From Thiorhodococcus sp. (GTDB lineage: Bacteria; Pseudomonadota; Gammaproteobacteria; Chromatiales; Chromatiaceae): a stretch of 37,160 nt of DNA. The stretch is taken from positions 1-37,160 of the forward strand of contig JARIBS010000124.1 of assembly GCA_029257385.1 (NCBI GenBank), in the 5' to 3' direction. Positions 8,415-16,551 of this stretch are shown one piece after another. Position numbers and translations under genes: made by a program. Numbering within the stretch: the first letter of the stretch is position 1; each line of letters starts with the position of its first letter. A model generated the notes under the pieces. The model did not search any database. It had not been told where the DNA came from and saw only the letters and a list, made by a program, of their open reading frames with translations.

Positions 8415-9491
8415 GTGCGTGTGAATACTTCAGTCTGCTCTATGGCGCTCGCGTGCCTGTTTCTCGTAGGTTGTGCGGGTGCTCCAACTTCCAGCACCTC
8501 CAATCCGTACGCCGCAAGCGTCGCCCCTCTGCCGGTCGACATCGGCAATCTTCCTCAAGTCATGCTGCAGGGTGGGACAGCCGCCGAGGCCAAAGCATTG
8601 GCGATGGGCGCGGCACGCAGCAAGGGCTGGAAGATCGCAAGCTCCGAGGCGGATCAGCTAGTCGTTGAGCGCCCAGCCGATGCGAACATGCTGCCCGGCA
8701 TCCCCGCCGCACCTGGTACGATGCTCGAAGTCACTTCCTTCTTTATCGCGCAGTCCGGCGGGACCAACGTTGCCACCAAGGCCGAGGTCGTCTCACCAGC
8801 ATTGGCAGGCCGCCCAGGCGAGCGCATCGACTATACCAACACCCTGCGGGATTCCCTGACCCGGTCGCTGGACTCGCTGCGCGACTCCTGGGCCAGCAAC
8901 CGCAATCGGGTCGTTCGCGCTACACCACCGGAAGCAGGCTGGGCGGATCCATGGGCCGGTACACCCTATGCACGGGCCACGCCCGCACCCAGTGCTTCGG
9001 CGCCAGACGCTGCAAGTACGAGTGCGGGTGAACCGCCCGCCCAGCCGCCGCTTCCAGCACCCACGCCGAGGCAAACAGCGTCATCCAGCGCGACCAATCC
9101 CAATCCGCCATCAAGACCCACACCGAGACAAACCGCCTCGTCCAGCGCGACCAATTCACCCGCAGCACCCGAGCCGAGACGCCGTGGGGCGGCGCCCGTG
9201 GTCGATGCCAGTGCGATTCTGAGCACCCAAGGCATTTCGACGGCACCGATCACGCCGCGTGAGAACATGATGGCGCTCCCTGTCAACACGGCGTCTGCAC
9301 CCGCCAGGGGCAGTGCCACCTGGGGCGCTTCCGCCGAGCAGTATGCCCGTCAGCGCGGATGCCAGGTCTCGGCAAGCGGTTCGCAGCTTATCGAGTCGCG
9401 GCAGGACGGGGAGATTCACAAGGTACCCTGCGAGGGAAGCGACAGCTTTCTTGTGATCTGTCAAAACGGAACCTGTCAGGGACTTCTCTGA
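8415..9491 (+). CDS. Putative lipoprotein with proline-rich middle and four-cysteine C-terminus
   Basis: I do not recognise a named family. The 358-residue product starts at GTG with AAAGGAA upstream and has a lipoprotein signal (LVGC, lipidated C20). It is therefore probably membrane-anchored and periplasm-facing. Residues about 40-165 look folded (a repeated KGWKIASSEADQLVVER-like alpha/beta pattern). Residues about 170-275 are low-complexity Pro/Ser/Thr/Ala and contain two copies of TPRQTASSSATN. The last 50 residues are compact and contain four cysteines that could form two disulfides. The layout of lipobox, small domain, disordered linker and small domain suggests a spacer across the periplasm. 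A TTGACA box at 8344 has no convincing -10 partner. Function unknown. Confidence 0.75.
   Translation: MRVNTSVCSMALACLFLVGCAGAPTSSTSNPYAASVAPLPVDIGNLPQVMLQGGTAAEAKALAMGAARSKGWKIASSEADQLVVERPADANMLPGIPAAPGTMLEVTSFFIAQSGGTNVATKAEVVSPALAGRPGERIDYTNTLRDSLTRSLDSLRDSWASNRNRVVRATPPEAGWADPWAGTPYARATPAPSASAPDAASTSAGEPPAQPPLPAPTPRQTASSSATNPNPPSRPTPRQTASSSATNSPAAPEPRRRGAAPVVDASAILSTQGISTAPITPRENMMALPVNTASAPARGSATWGASAEQYARQRGCQVSASGSQLIESRQDGEIHKVPCEGSDSFLVICQNGTCQGLL
9063..9155 (+). repeat. Diverged tandem repeat in the lipoprotein linker
   Basis: Two 36-base copies (9063-9098 and 9120-9155) with a 57-base period differ at 5 positions and encode the same peptide, TPRQTASSSATN. The changes are silent, so the peptide has been kept while the DNA drifted. 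Confidence 0.8.
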
Positions 9492-9551
9492 GCACTATGA
9501 GGCACTGCACTGAACTGCTCATTCAGCGCCTTATTGTATAGACCCTTTGCG

Positions 9552-9589
9552 CATTCTCATTGGATTCGCCAGCCACAATGGCGAGAATG
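9552..9589 (+). promoter_or_regulatory. Possible leader hairpins over the ribosome site
   Basis: CATTCTC (9552-9558) can pair with GAGAATG (9583-9589). Alternatively TCGCCA (9566-9571) can pair with TGGCGA (9579-9584) around a 7-base loop. The two folds exclude each other, and both cover the GAG of the Shine-Dalgarno of the ankyrin lipoprotein gene. Seen by eye only; no energy was computed. Confidence 0.25.
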
Positions 9590-9594
9590 ATCCA

Positions 9595-10167
9595 ATGAAA
9601 CAACTGTTATATACCTTCCTCACCCTGGCCCTCGCGAGCACACTGCTCGCCTGCGGTCAGTCCGACACAAATGGCGCAGCAGCGGGCGAGGCCCTGCTTG
9701 AGGTCGCCGAACAAGGCGACCTGAACGCCCTCGATAAGCTACTCGCGCGCACTCACCAACCCGACGCGCGCGACAGTTGCAACTGGACACCGCTCATGAA
9801 GGCCGCGCTCAATGGGCATGATGCCGTCGTCGAGCGTCTGCTTGAGGCTGGAGCCAAGCTCGACGCCGTCGATACCGGCGGCTATACGGCCATGATGCTG
9901 GCCGCATCCAACAATCACGCCAAGGTCGTAGAGCGGTTGCTCGCGCGTGGCGCCATGGTCGATCATCAGGAAGACACCAAGGGCTGGACCGCCCTGATCT
10001 GGGCGGCCAAGCAGGGCCACACCAAGTCCGTCGAGACCCTGCTCGAACACGGTGCCGATACGACACTCAAAGATTTCGACGGCAAGACCGCTGCGGATTG
10101 GGCTAGTGAAGTCGGTCATGTGGCGGCCTTTAATCTGCTCCAAGGCAATGCTGAGCAACCGACCTAG
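9595..10167 (+). CDS. Ankyrin-repeat lipoprotein
   Basis: A 190-residue protein begins MKQLLYTFLTLALASTLLAC, a lipoprotein signal with lipobox LLAC, so the repeat domain should be anchored and exposed in the periplasm. One diverged and four clear ankyrin repeats follow (NWTPLMKAALNGHDAVVERL, GYTAMMLAASNNHAKVVERL, GWTALIWAAKQGHTKSVETL, then DGKTAADWASEVGH), with the usual 33-residue spacing. Ankyrin stacks bind other proteins; similar periplasmic ones are sometimes next to catalases or other enzymes, but none is here. The frame is open from 9547. I chose ATG 9595 because of the signal peptide and the GAGAATGA ribosome site. That site lies in a potential hairpin (9552-9589). Confidence 0.87.
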   Translation: MKQLLYTFLTLALASTLLACGQSDTNGAAAGEALLEVAEQGDLNALDKLLARTHQPDARDSCNWTPLMKAALNGHDAVVERLLEAGAKLDAVDTGGYTAMMLAASNNHAKVVERLLARGAMVDHQEDTKGWTALIWAAKQGHTKSVETLLEHGADTTLKDFDGKTAADWASEVGHVAAFNLLQGNAEQPT

Positions 10168-10249
10168 GTGGTTCAAAATCGTTAGGTAAAGTCGCAGTCC
10201 AGGCATTAGGCTATTGGTGGATTACAACAATCCCCGAAGGAGCCTTGCC

Positions 10250-11335
10250 ATGCCCCTCGATCTCACGCAACTCTGCGTTCGTTTTGGTGCCTCCCCACCG
10301 GATTTGGACGCCGACTCACCGGGAATTCTCGGCGTCAGTACACTGGCGCTCGCCGAGGTCACAGACCTCTGTTTTGCCGAGCATGCCTACCAAGCAGAGG
10401 CAGTCGCCGCCAGTCATGCCGGAGCCATTCTGGTGGCGCGGGATTTCCCCCTGCTCGCAGGCCGGTTGTTGATCCGGCTGGACGATCCACGCCACGCCTT
10501 CTTTTCGATCGCCGAGTCTTTCCTTCCCGAACCCGATGGGCTGGGCGTCCACCCAAGCGCGGTGATCGATTCGACGGCCACGCTGGGCAAAGACGTGGCG
10601 GTGAGTGCCTGTGCCGTCATCGGGGCGGGCGCGCAGATCGGTGAGCGTACGCATATCGGCCCCGGCTGCTACTTGGCGCCCGGCGTCATCCTCGGGGAGG
10701 ACTGCGTGATCGAAGCGAACGTCAGCCTGCTCGGCAAGAGTCGGCTGGGCAATCGCTGCATTGTCCACGCCGGTACGGTGATCGGTGGGGACGGTTTCGG
10801 TTTCCACTGGGACGGACAGGGCCACCGCAAGATCCCGCAACTGGGCCGGGTGGTGATCGAGGACGATGTGGACATCGGCTGCAATTGCTGTGTCGATCGC
10901 GCCACCTTGGGCCTGACCCGCATCCGCCGCGGCACCAAGATCGACAATCTGGTGCAAATCGCCCACAACACCGATATCGGCGAGCACGTCATCCTGGTCA
11001 GCCAAGCCGGCGTGGCGGGCAGCAGCAGCCTGGGCACAGGGGTTGTGATCGCCGGTCAGGTCGCGGTGTCCGACCATGTGAACGTTGGCCCCGGCGCCCG
11101 TGTGGGCGGCCAATCGGGGGTGACCAAGGACGTTCCCGCAGGCACCGCCGTCTTCGGCACACCCGCACGGCCCATGAAAGACACGCTGCGCGAACTCGCG
11201 GCACTGGCCAGACTGCCCGCGCTACTCAAGCAGATCAAGCGCCAGGAGCAGGAGCTGGGCGCGCTGCGCGAGCGTCTGGAGCGCCTCGAAGCCAGCAGCA
11301 GTCGCGCCGACCCCGGAGACGCGATTAAGAGCTGA
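10250..11335 (+). CDS. lpxD: UDP-3-O-acylglucosamine N-acyltransferase LpxD
   Basis: LpxD adds the second hydroxyacyl chain, from acyl-ACP, to UDP-3-O-acylglucosamine in lipid A synthesis in the cytoplasm. The 361-residue protein has the N-terminal uridine-binding domain (about 1-100) and a left-handed beta-helix of hexapeptide repeats (about 100-320). The catalytic histidine is H239 in VQIAHN, the same number as in E. coli. A C-terminal helical, probably coiled-coil segment rich in Glu/Arg follows. The ATG at 10250 is set by AAGGAG 7 bases upstream; the frame itself opens earlier. It stands alone, not in the usual bamA-skp-lpxD-fabZ-lpxA-lpxB cluster, so it may be a second copy. Confidence 0.9.
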   Translation: MPLDLTQLCVRFGASPPDLDADSPGILGVSTLALAEVTDLCFAEHAYQAEAVAASHAGAILVARDFPLLAGRLLIRLDDPRHAFFSIAESFLPEPDGLGVHPSAVIDSTATLGKDVAVSACAVIGAGAQIGERTHIGPGCYLAPGVILGEDCVIEANVSLLGKSRLGNRCIVHAGTVIGGDGFGFHWDGQGHRKIPQLGRVVIEDDVDIGCNCCVDRATLGLTRIRRGTKIDNLVQIAHNTDIGEHVILVSQAGVAGSSSLGTGVVIAGQVAVSDHVNVGPGARVGGQSGVTKDVPAGTAVFGTPARPMKDTLRELAALARLPALLKQIKRQEQELGALRERLERLEASSSRADPGDAIKS

Positions 11336-11364
11336 CGACAGTCGAACTCCACGCGGCACGCGTC

Positions 11365-12132
11365 TCATGTGTCGGCGTCGACTTCGATGCCTGTGATCAT
11401 CTGCTCGCGTAGCAGTAGCGCCAGACACTCCGGCAAGTCGAAACCCACCTCAAACGCCATTGCCTGCTCGACCGCGTGCGCGAACGCCAGCCCTTCCCGC
11501 ACGCCGGCGATGAACCGGCAGGCGCTAGTTGGCACCCGCATCACCTCGACGGATAATCCCTTGCGCAGAATCCATGCACTCTGCGGCTGCGAGAGATGCA
11601 GCCCGGACAGCTCGCCCCGCCCCTGGTGCGCGGCCCAGAGCGACACGATGGCGAAGGCCGACTCGATCTCGCGCAACGCCGGGTGCACGACGAGCCGCGC
11701 CCGCGCCAGCCGCTCAGGATCGGCTAGGGCCGCCTGGATGCGCTCAGGCGCGAGTGCTGTGGCATCGGCAGCGTGATAAGACTCGACATAGGCCATCTCC
11801 AAGCGCGCTATATCGGCCAGATAAGGCAGCGAGGCGGCAGGCTCAAAGCGCTGGACGAAATCTGGAAAAGCCCTCCCGTAGTAGACCAGAATCGGCGAGA
11901 CGGGCGGACAGCGGTGGATGAAGACCGCCGCCATGGCGCTGAAGAAGTCCTCCCCCACCAGCTGTTGGGTCACGGGGAAGGTCTCGGCCAAGGCTGCGAT
12001 GAGCGACTGCATGCGATTGTTGCGATAGACGGCGAAGCGCCGACCAGGATCCGAGCCGTTCCACACCTGGAGTCCAGCGGGACAGGGCCGCTCAGGATCG
12101 ACCAACGCACTCGCCCATGCGCTCTGGTTCAT
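11365..12132 (-). CDS. bufC: DUF2063 family protein BufC (bufferin maturation partner)
   Basis: A 255-residue DUF2063-family protein. The N-terminal region holds the family pattern [20 protein letters not shown], followed by a helical domain and an alpha/beta C-terminal domain. In bufferin operons this protein is the partner of the DUF692 enzyme and is thought to help recognise the precursor peptide. Its ATG overlaps the bufB stop by 4 bases (ATGA), so the two are translationally coupled. It is the last gene of the operon and converges on lpxD with 29 bases between. No DoxX-type gene follows, although one is common in such operons. Confidence 0.85.
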   Translation of the reverse strand: MNQSAWASALVDPERPCPAGLQVWNGSDPGRRFAVYRNNRMQSLIAALAETFPVTQQLVGEDFFSAMAAVFIHRCPPVSPILVYYGRAFPDFVQRFEPAASLPYLADIARLEMAYVESYHAADATALAPERIQAALADPERLARARLVVHPALREIESAFAIVSLWAAHQGRGELSGLHLSQPQSAWILRKGLSVEVMRVPTSACRFIAGVREGLAFAHAVEQAMAFEVGFDLPECLALLLREQMITGIEVDADT

Positions 12133-13043
12133 GCTGCCGCCTGGACACTATTGCACTGAATAAGATCCGCCTGTGCGGCTTCGGCAAGGAGGACGTCCAG
12201 GCTAGGGATATCGTTGTCCCACTCGATCAGCGTCGGCTTGGGACCGATGCGTCCCATGACCTTTGCGTACAGTGACCAAACCGCGTCCGCAACGGGTGCG
12301 CCATGACTGTCGATCAGCAGCGGCGATCCAGCCGCGTCCAGATCGCGGCTGAAACCGGCTAGATGGACCTCGCCGACGGCGTGCAGCGGCAGACCATCAA
12401 GGTTGCGGTCGAGGTCGCGGTCATGATTGACGCAGGACAGATAGAGATTGTTCACATCGAGCAGCAGACCACAGCCAGTGCGGCGAATGATCTCCGAGAT
12501 AAACTCTGGCTCGCTGTAGGTCGAGGCGGCGAATTCGACGTAGGTCGCCGGGTTCTCGAGTAGCATTGCACGTCCGAGCGCAGTCTGGACTTGATCGATA
12601 TGCTCGCAGACCTTGTTCAGCGAACCGGAATTATAGGCGACGGGCAGCAGGTCGCTGAACCAGGCCCCGCCGTGTGTGGACCACGCGAGATGCTCGGAGA
12701 ACACCGCTGGCTGATAGCGCTCGAGCAGGCCGCGCAAGGCGCTCAGATGGACGCCGTCCAGCGGCTCGGTGCCGCCGATCGACAAGCCGACACCGTGTAT
12801 CGAGAGCGGGTAGCGCTCGCGGATCAGGCCGAGATAGTGGTGGAAAGGGCCTCCGGGAACGAGATAGTTCTCGGCGTGAACCTCGAAAAACCCAAGCTCC
12901 GGCCAAGTCTCGACGATTTCACGGAAATGCTCGGGCTTCAGCCCGATGCCCGCCGCGCCCTGCCCCGATTGTGGCAGCAAAGCGCCGACGCTCCAGCGCC
13001 GATCGTCTGATTGGATCCGGCTCGCGTCAGCGCCCTCAAGCAT
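12129..13043 (-). CDS. bufB: DUF692/MNIO-family bufferin-modifying enzyme BufB
   Basis: MNIO (DUF692) enzymes are multinuclear non-haem iron oxygenases with a TIM-barrel fold. In bufferin systems they convert cysteines of the precursor into thiooxazole groups. The 304-residue protein carries the family stretches in order: VGLKPEHF-like start (GIGLKPEHF), [65 protein letters not shown] and LIEWDNDIP, which hold the His/Asp/Glu iron ligands. The frame is open upstream to 13244 but would overlap bufA1. I chose ATG 13043, 5 bases after the bufA1 stop, although no good Shine-Dalgarno sequence is adjacent, which suggests coupling to bufA1 translation. Confidence 0.88.
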   Translation of the reverse strand: MLEGADASRIQSDDRRWSVGALLPQSGQGAAGIGLKPEHFREIVETWPELGFFEVHAENYLVPGGPFHHYLGLIRERYPLSIHGVGLSIGGTEPLDGVHLSALRGLLERYQPAVFSEHLAWSTHGGAWFSDLLPVAYNSGSLNKVCEHIDQVQTALGRAMLLENPATYVEFAASTYSEPEFISEIIRRTGCGLLLDVNNLYLSCVNHDRDLDRNLDGLPLHAVGEVHLAGFSRDLDAAGSPLLIDSHGAPVADAVWSLYAKVMGRIGPKPTLIEWDNDIPSLDVLLAEAAQADLIQCNSVQAAA

Positions 13044-13048
13044 ACGCG

Positions 13049-13363
13049 CTAGGCCGAGGTCCCCTCGAAGGCTTCGAGCTGTCCGTAGCCGGTCGGGGAT
13101 GTCGGCGATGACATCTTGGTACAGGTGCCCGCCGGAACCAGCTTCCAGGCGTTGGCCTGATAGTCCGTCTTTGAGGAGCCGGAACAGGTGACTCCGCCTC
13201 CAGCCATACAGTCGTTCTGGCCCTTCAGCGCGACGCCATAGCACTTCTCATTGCCGGACGTCTCCTGCCCATGCATCTCGCTGGCGGTCGCCGGAACCGA
13301 GGCGATGCCCATGGCGGTGCCAAGGGCCAGGGCGAGGGTTGCTGCATTGACTGTGTGATTCAT
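13049..13363 (-). CDS. bufA1: Bufferin precursor peptide BufA1 (DUF2282 family)
   Basis: This 104-residue DUF2282-type peptide has a Sec signal peptide (about 1-28, ending VPATA before SEM). The core carries four cysteines, C41, C52, C60 and C81, in the family pattern [19 protein letters not shown] and GTCTKM. The enzyme from the next gene modifies core cysteines in this family, and the mature periplasmic product binds copper and protects against it. The tail after C81 (about 23 residues, [11 protein letters not shown] and onward) seems longer than the minimal family form. The ATG has GGAG 6-7 bases upstream. It is the first gene of the bufA1-bufB-bufC operon. Confidence 0.87.
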   Translation of the reverse strand: MNHTVNAATLALALGTAMGIASVPATASEMHGQETSGNEKCYGVALKGQNDCMAGGGVTCSGSSKTDYQANAWKLVPAGTCTKMSSPTSPTGYGQLEAFEGTSA

Positions 13364-13412
13364 CAGTTTCTCCGCAAGAAGCCCCGCACTTCAGGTGGGG
13401 GAGGAATAGCTG

Positions 13413-13426
13413 CTGCACCTGTGCAG
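13413..13426. promoter_or_regulatory. Inverted repeat in the bufA1 leader
   Basis: CTGCAC and GTGCAG are separated by 2 bases, 50-63 bases before the bufA1 ATG. This could be an operator or an RNA element. It matches no metal-regulator site I know well. Confidence 0.35.
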
Positions 13427-13563
13427 TCGCCGTGAATCGATCTTTACCGAGTTAAATAGTGGGATTAATTGTCGTCATCACAAATTTTTTTCTCCAGAAA
13501 AGCTGGATAAACCTTCATGCTATTGAAATGAATGGATAAATAATTTCAGATCAGGCTGCTTCA

Positions 13564-13578
13564 GTATCGCGTCGATAC
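13564..13578. promoter_or_regulatory. Inverted repeat in the bufA1 / 13652 divergent gap
   Basis: A perfect repeat, GTATCG-CGT-CGATAC, lies about 75 bases before the plus-strand gene and 200 before bufA1. The surrounding gap (13364-13651) is clearly more A/T-rich than the genes and must hold both divergent promoters. I could not assign convincing -35/-10 pairs there. Confidence 0.35.
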
Positions 13579-13651
13579 ACAAAAAACGCGCATATCCGCC
13601 TGGCTGAAATCATGACTTGGGCTTACGCCGTGACCCGGCTATGCTTCTGGC

Positions 13652-14545
13652 ATGCCAAGTCTGAGAACAAACATGGCGGCGAACGGATTCGAGTCGAACG
13701 ACGACTACGAATTCCAACTGCGTTGTCTGCTGGAGAGTCCGGCGACCGGGATTCGGACGCTGAATATCGCCGGTGATGGAGAGCGGCGCAAAACCGCGTT
13801 CGCCAATGCCCTCGCCCACTCACTGGACTTTCCTCATGTCCTCTATCACGATTTCACCGATGAGCACCCGCCACTGCCGGATGTGATCCTGCCCCCGAGC
13901 CATGATGAACTCGGGCGCGAGGAGCCGCCGATCGAGCCGCTCGACGAAATCGTCAGCGAGGCCTGCGCGCAGAGCGAGGGTGAACCGACAGTGCTGATCC
14001 TCGATCAATTGCAGGCGACGGATTTTCGCGAACACATCAGGATCCAGCGCCTTGTCGCTGACTGCTACTGGCAGGCTCGCGGTGGCCGTTACTTTGCCAA
14101 TCCGCGTCATCTGCTGCTGTTTCTGATTTCCGAGGAGCCGCTCTATCACGGGCTGCAGAAAGAGAGTTTTAGGATCTGGGTCAACCGCGTCTCGGAGCGC
14201 CAGGTGCTCTACCAGCCCAGCGAATTCGGTCTCGGCGTGGAGGCGCAGCCGCTATTTAACGCCCTCGCCAGCCTGTTCCAAACCCTTGGGACAGCGCCGA
14301 CGCAGAGCGAATTCACACAGGTTTTCAACGATCTTAGACTCCATGTGCACACCAGCGAACACCTGCGCCTGAGCCTCTATGGACGCATTGAAGGGCTTGA
14401 CCACCAAACACTGGGAAACGATTCACACCAAGCGTGTTTCGACCGGGTCATGGAAGCCGCGCGGGGGCTACTCGTCACCGAGCACATCGAGCTGTCGAGC
14501 CAGCCAGGCGAGACGAGTCCTGATCCACTCAAGGATTGGGATTGA
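13652..14545 (+). CDS. Unrecognised protein with degenerate P-loop
   Basis: I do not recognise this 297-residue protein. It is soluble, with no signal or membrane segment. After a short start comes TLNIAGDGERRKTAF (about 36-50), which reads as a Walker A motif in which the last glycine of GxxxxGK[ST] is replaced by arginine (G41, R46, K47, T48). A plausible Walker B VLILD lies at 114-118, and HLLLFLISEEPLYH (about 153-166) resembles the strand after a sensor motif. This order fits an AAA-like or other P-loop fold that may bind nucleotide weakly or not at all. An ATG at 13673 is an alternative start; neither start has a strong ribosome site. It is divergent from bufA1 and 53 bases before bolA. 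Confidence 0.75.
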   Translation: MPSLRTNMAANGFESNDDYEFQLRCLLESPATGIRTLNIAGDGERRKTAFANALAHSLDFPHVLYHDFTDEHPPLPDVILPPSHDELGREEPPIEPLDEIVSEACAQSEGEPTVLILDQLQATDFREHIRIQRLVADCYWQARGGRYFANPRHLLLFLISEEPLYHGLQKESFRIWVNRVSERQVLYQPSEFGLGVEAQPLFNALASLFQTLGTAPTQSEFTQVFNDLRLHVHTSEHLRLSLYGRIEGLDHQTLGNDSHQACFDRVMEAARGLLVTEHIELSSQPGETSPDPLKDWD

Positions 14546-14598
14546 AGAGGCCGACGCGCACTGCTGCGAGAGCATACATTACCAAGAGCTCATCTCAA

Positions 14599-14919
14599 AT
14601 GAACCGAAAACACCGTATCGAAGAGACGATCCAGACAGCGTTGCAGCCCTTACACTTGGACGTGGTCGACGAGAGCTACATGCATGCGGTCCCACCGGGT
14701 GCGGAGTCGCATTTCAAGGTGCTGGTGGTGAGTGAAACTTTCGAAGGCGTCGCGCTGATCGAGCGTCATCGCAGACTCAATGCGTTGTTGGATGGTGAGC
14801 TCCAGGTCGGCCTGCACGCACTGACGATGCATACTTGGACACCCGCAGAATGGTATGCAAAGGGCGGCGCCGCACCCGAGTCGCCGCCCTGTCAGGGCGG
14901 CTCTGGAGCGGCGGGCTAG
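14599..14919 (+). CDS. bolA: BolA family protein
   Basis: BolA proteins form iron-sulfur complexes with monothiol glutaredoxins. In E. coli, BolA affects cell shape and biofilm genes under stress and in stationary phase. The 106-residue protein is close to true BolA along its length: VVDESYMHAVPPGAESHFKV holds the conserved histidine region, followed by LIERHRRLNALL, GLHALTMHTWTPAEW and the C-terminal SPPCQGG. That cysteine tail separates it from the shorter IbaG type. The frame is open upstream, but ATG 14599 gives the family start. The preceding unknown gene ends 53 bases earlier and may share its transcript. It converges on the symporter gene. Confidence 0.92.
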   Translation: MNRKHRIEETIQTALQPLHLDVVDESYMHAVPPGAESHFKVLVVSETFEGVALIERHRRLNALLDGELQVGLHALTMHTWTPAEWYAKGGAAPESPPCQGGSGAAG

Positions 14920-14966
14920 CGCAGCACGCAGCAGCCGCGTCTCGGGCGGCGGCGCCCAAGCGAGCC

Positions 14967-16316
14967 TCAGACGGGTTTGTTGGCGAAATACTCCCTCGTC
15001 AGCCGGAACACCACCGGACTGAGCAACAGCAGGGCAATCAGGTTAGGCAGGGCCATCAAGGCGTTAAGGGTATCTGCCACCAGCCAGATGAAGTCCAACT
15101 GCGCCACGGCACCCAGCGGCAGCACCAGCACCCACAGCACCCGAAAGGGCACAATGACACGCGCGCCGAAGAGGTACTCGGCACAGCGCTCGCCGTAGAC
15201 GCTCCAGCCCAGGGTCGTAGTGTAGGCGAAGAGAACCAAACCGATGGCGACGATGTAGGCGCCAACGCCCGGCAACGCGGTTTCGAACGCCAGGGCCGAC
15301 AGGTCAGCGCCCGTCTCGCCCGAGACCCAGACACCGGTGACCAGGATGACCAGGCCCGTGATGGTGCAGATGACCAAGGTGTCGAGGAAGGTTCCGAGCA
15401 TGGCGATCGTCCCCTGAGCGATCGGATCGTTGGATTGCGCCGCCGCGTGCGCGATGGGCGCACTACCGAGACCCGCCTCGTTGGAAAAGACACCGCGCGC
15501 CACGCCAAACTGAATGGCCGCCGCCAGAGTTGCGCCCGCAAAGCCGCCGGTCGCCGCCGTCGGCGTGAAGGCCTGGACGAAGATCAGCTCCAGCGCCGGG
15601 GCAATCTGATCGACATGCAGCGCCAGGACGACGAGACCGCTGATGACGTAGATGAAGGCCATGAAGGGCACCAGCGTGGCCGAGACCTCGCCAATGCGTT
15701 TGATGCCACCGATCAAAACCAGACCGGCAAAGACGGCCATGACCACGCCGGTGATCCAAAGCGGAACCCCGAAGGCGCTCTCGGTGGCATGCGCGACCGA
15801 GTTGGCTTGCACTGTATTGCCGATACCAAAACCCGCAAGCAGCCCGAACAACGCGAAGGCAGTCGCCATCCAAAGCCATTTCTCGCCTAATCCGTTCTTG
15901 ATGTAGTACATGGGGCCACCCATGTGGCTGCCTTTGCCGTCGACCTCGCGGTAGTGCAGTGCCAGCACGGCCTCGGCGTACTTGGTCGCCATTCCTACCA
16001 GCGCTGTGCACCACATCCAAAACAGCGCGCCTGGTCCGCCAAGGAAAATGGCTGTCGCGACCCCAGCGATGTTGCCCGTGCCGACGGTCGCCGAGAGTGC
16101 CGTCGTCAGGGCCTGAAAGGGTGGGATGTCGCCCTCGCCCTGCTTGGTCCGGCCGCGCCAGAGCATCCGAAAGCCATAGCCGAGCTTAAACAGCGGCATC
16201 AGGCGCAGCCCGATCATGAGGAAAAAACCCACCCCCAAGATCAAAATCAGCATCGGTGGCCCCCAAACGATGCCGTTTAATGCACTCACCCAAGCTTCGA
16301 TGTTCTCCACACGCAT
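14967..16316 (-). CDS. AGCS-family sodium:alanine/amino-acid symporter
   Basis: This inner-membrane permease takes up alanine, glycine or a related amino acid with sodium. The 449-residue protein has about 10-11 hydrophobic segments and the family motifs: ALSATVGTGNIAGVATAI near the start, GGPGALFWMW, HMGGPMYYI, and the sodium/substrate region ARGVFSNEAGLGSAPIAHAAA. The substrate cannot be told from the sequence. The frame opens with TTG at 16322; ATG 16316 is preferred because it is the stronger codon, although GGGG is very close to it. A candidate promoter lies at 16349-16377. No partner gene is adjacent. Confidence 0.92.
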   Translation of the reverse strand: MRVENIEAWVSALNGIVWGPPMLILILGVGFFLMIGLRLMPLFKLGYGFRMLWRGRTKQGEGDIPPFQALTTALSATVGTGNIAGVATAIFLGGPGALFWMWCTALVGMATKYAEAVLALHYREVDGKGSHMGGPMYYIKNGLGEKWLWMATAFALFGLLAGFGIGNTVQANSVAHATESAFGVPLWITGVVMAVFAGLVLIGGIKRIGEVSATLVPFMAFIYVISGLVVLALHVDQIAPALELIFVQAFTPTAATGGFAGATLAAAIQFGVARGVFSNEAGLGSAPIAHAAAQSNDPIAQGTIAMLGTFLDTLVICTITGLVILVTGVWVSGETGADLSALAFETALPGVGAYIVAIGLVLFAYTTTLGWSVYGERCAEYLFGARVIVPFRVLWVLVLPLGAVAQLDFIWLVADTLNALMALPNLIALLLLSPVVFRLTREYFANKPV

Positions 16317-16348
16317 CCCCAAATAGCGAAAACCCAGTAGCGCGCGCC

Positions 16349-16377
16349 ACTATACAAGGCGTCGCGAAACCATCACA
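16349..16377 (-). promoter_or_regulatory. Putative promoter of the symporter gene
   Basis: On the minus strand, TGTGAT (16377-16372) and TATAGT (16354-16349) are 17 bases apart. The -10 is good and the -35 weak. The leader would be about 25 bases. Confidence 0.4.
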
Positions 16378-16551
16378 GCCTCGGTTTCTCCACAATCAGG
16401 CTTTACCCTGGTCGCATTCAGGTCTTATTCTGCGCAGCTTATTCGAGCACTCGCTGCTCACACCGCCAGTCAAGCGGCCAAATCCACCCACTGAGGCATC
16501 ACGGCGATCCAGACGCAGCCAACGAGGCGTCCAGAGGCCGGTAATCTAAGT

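Noticed and set aside
10316..11113. Minus-strand frame of 265 codons
   Set aside because: Antisense to lpxD; its low-complexity Ala/Asp/His composition mirrors the hexapeptide repeats of lpxD.
14835..15890. Long plus-strand frame of 351 codons
   Set aside because: It is antisense to the AGCS symporter gene, is rich in Arg/Gln/Asp/His with no fold-like pattern, and is typical of shadow frames in GC-rich DNA.
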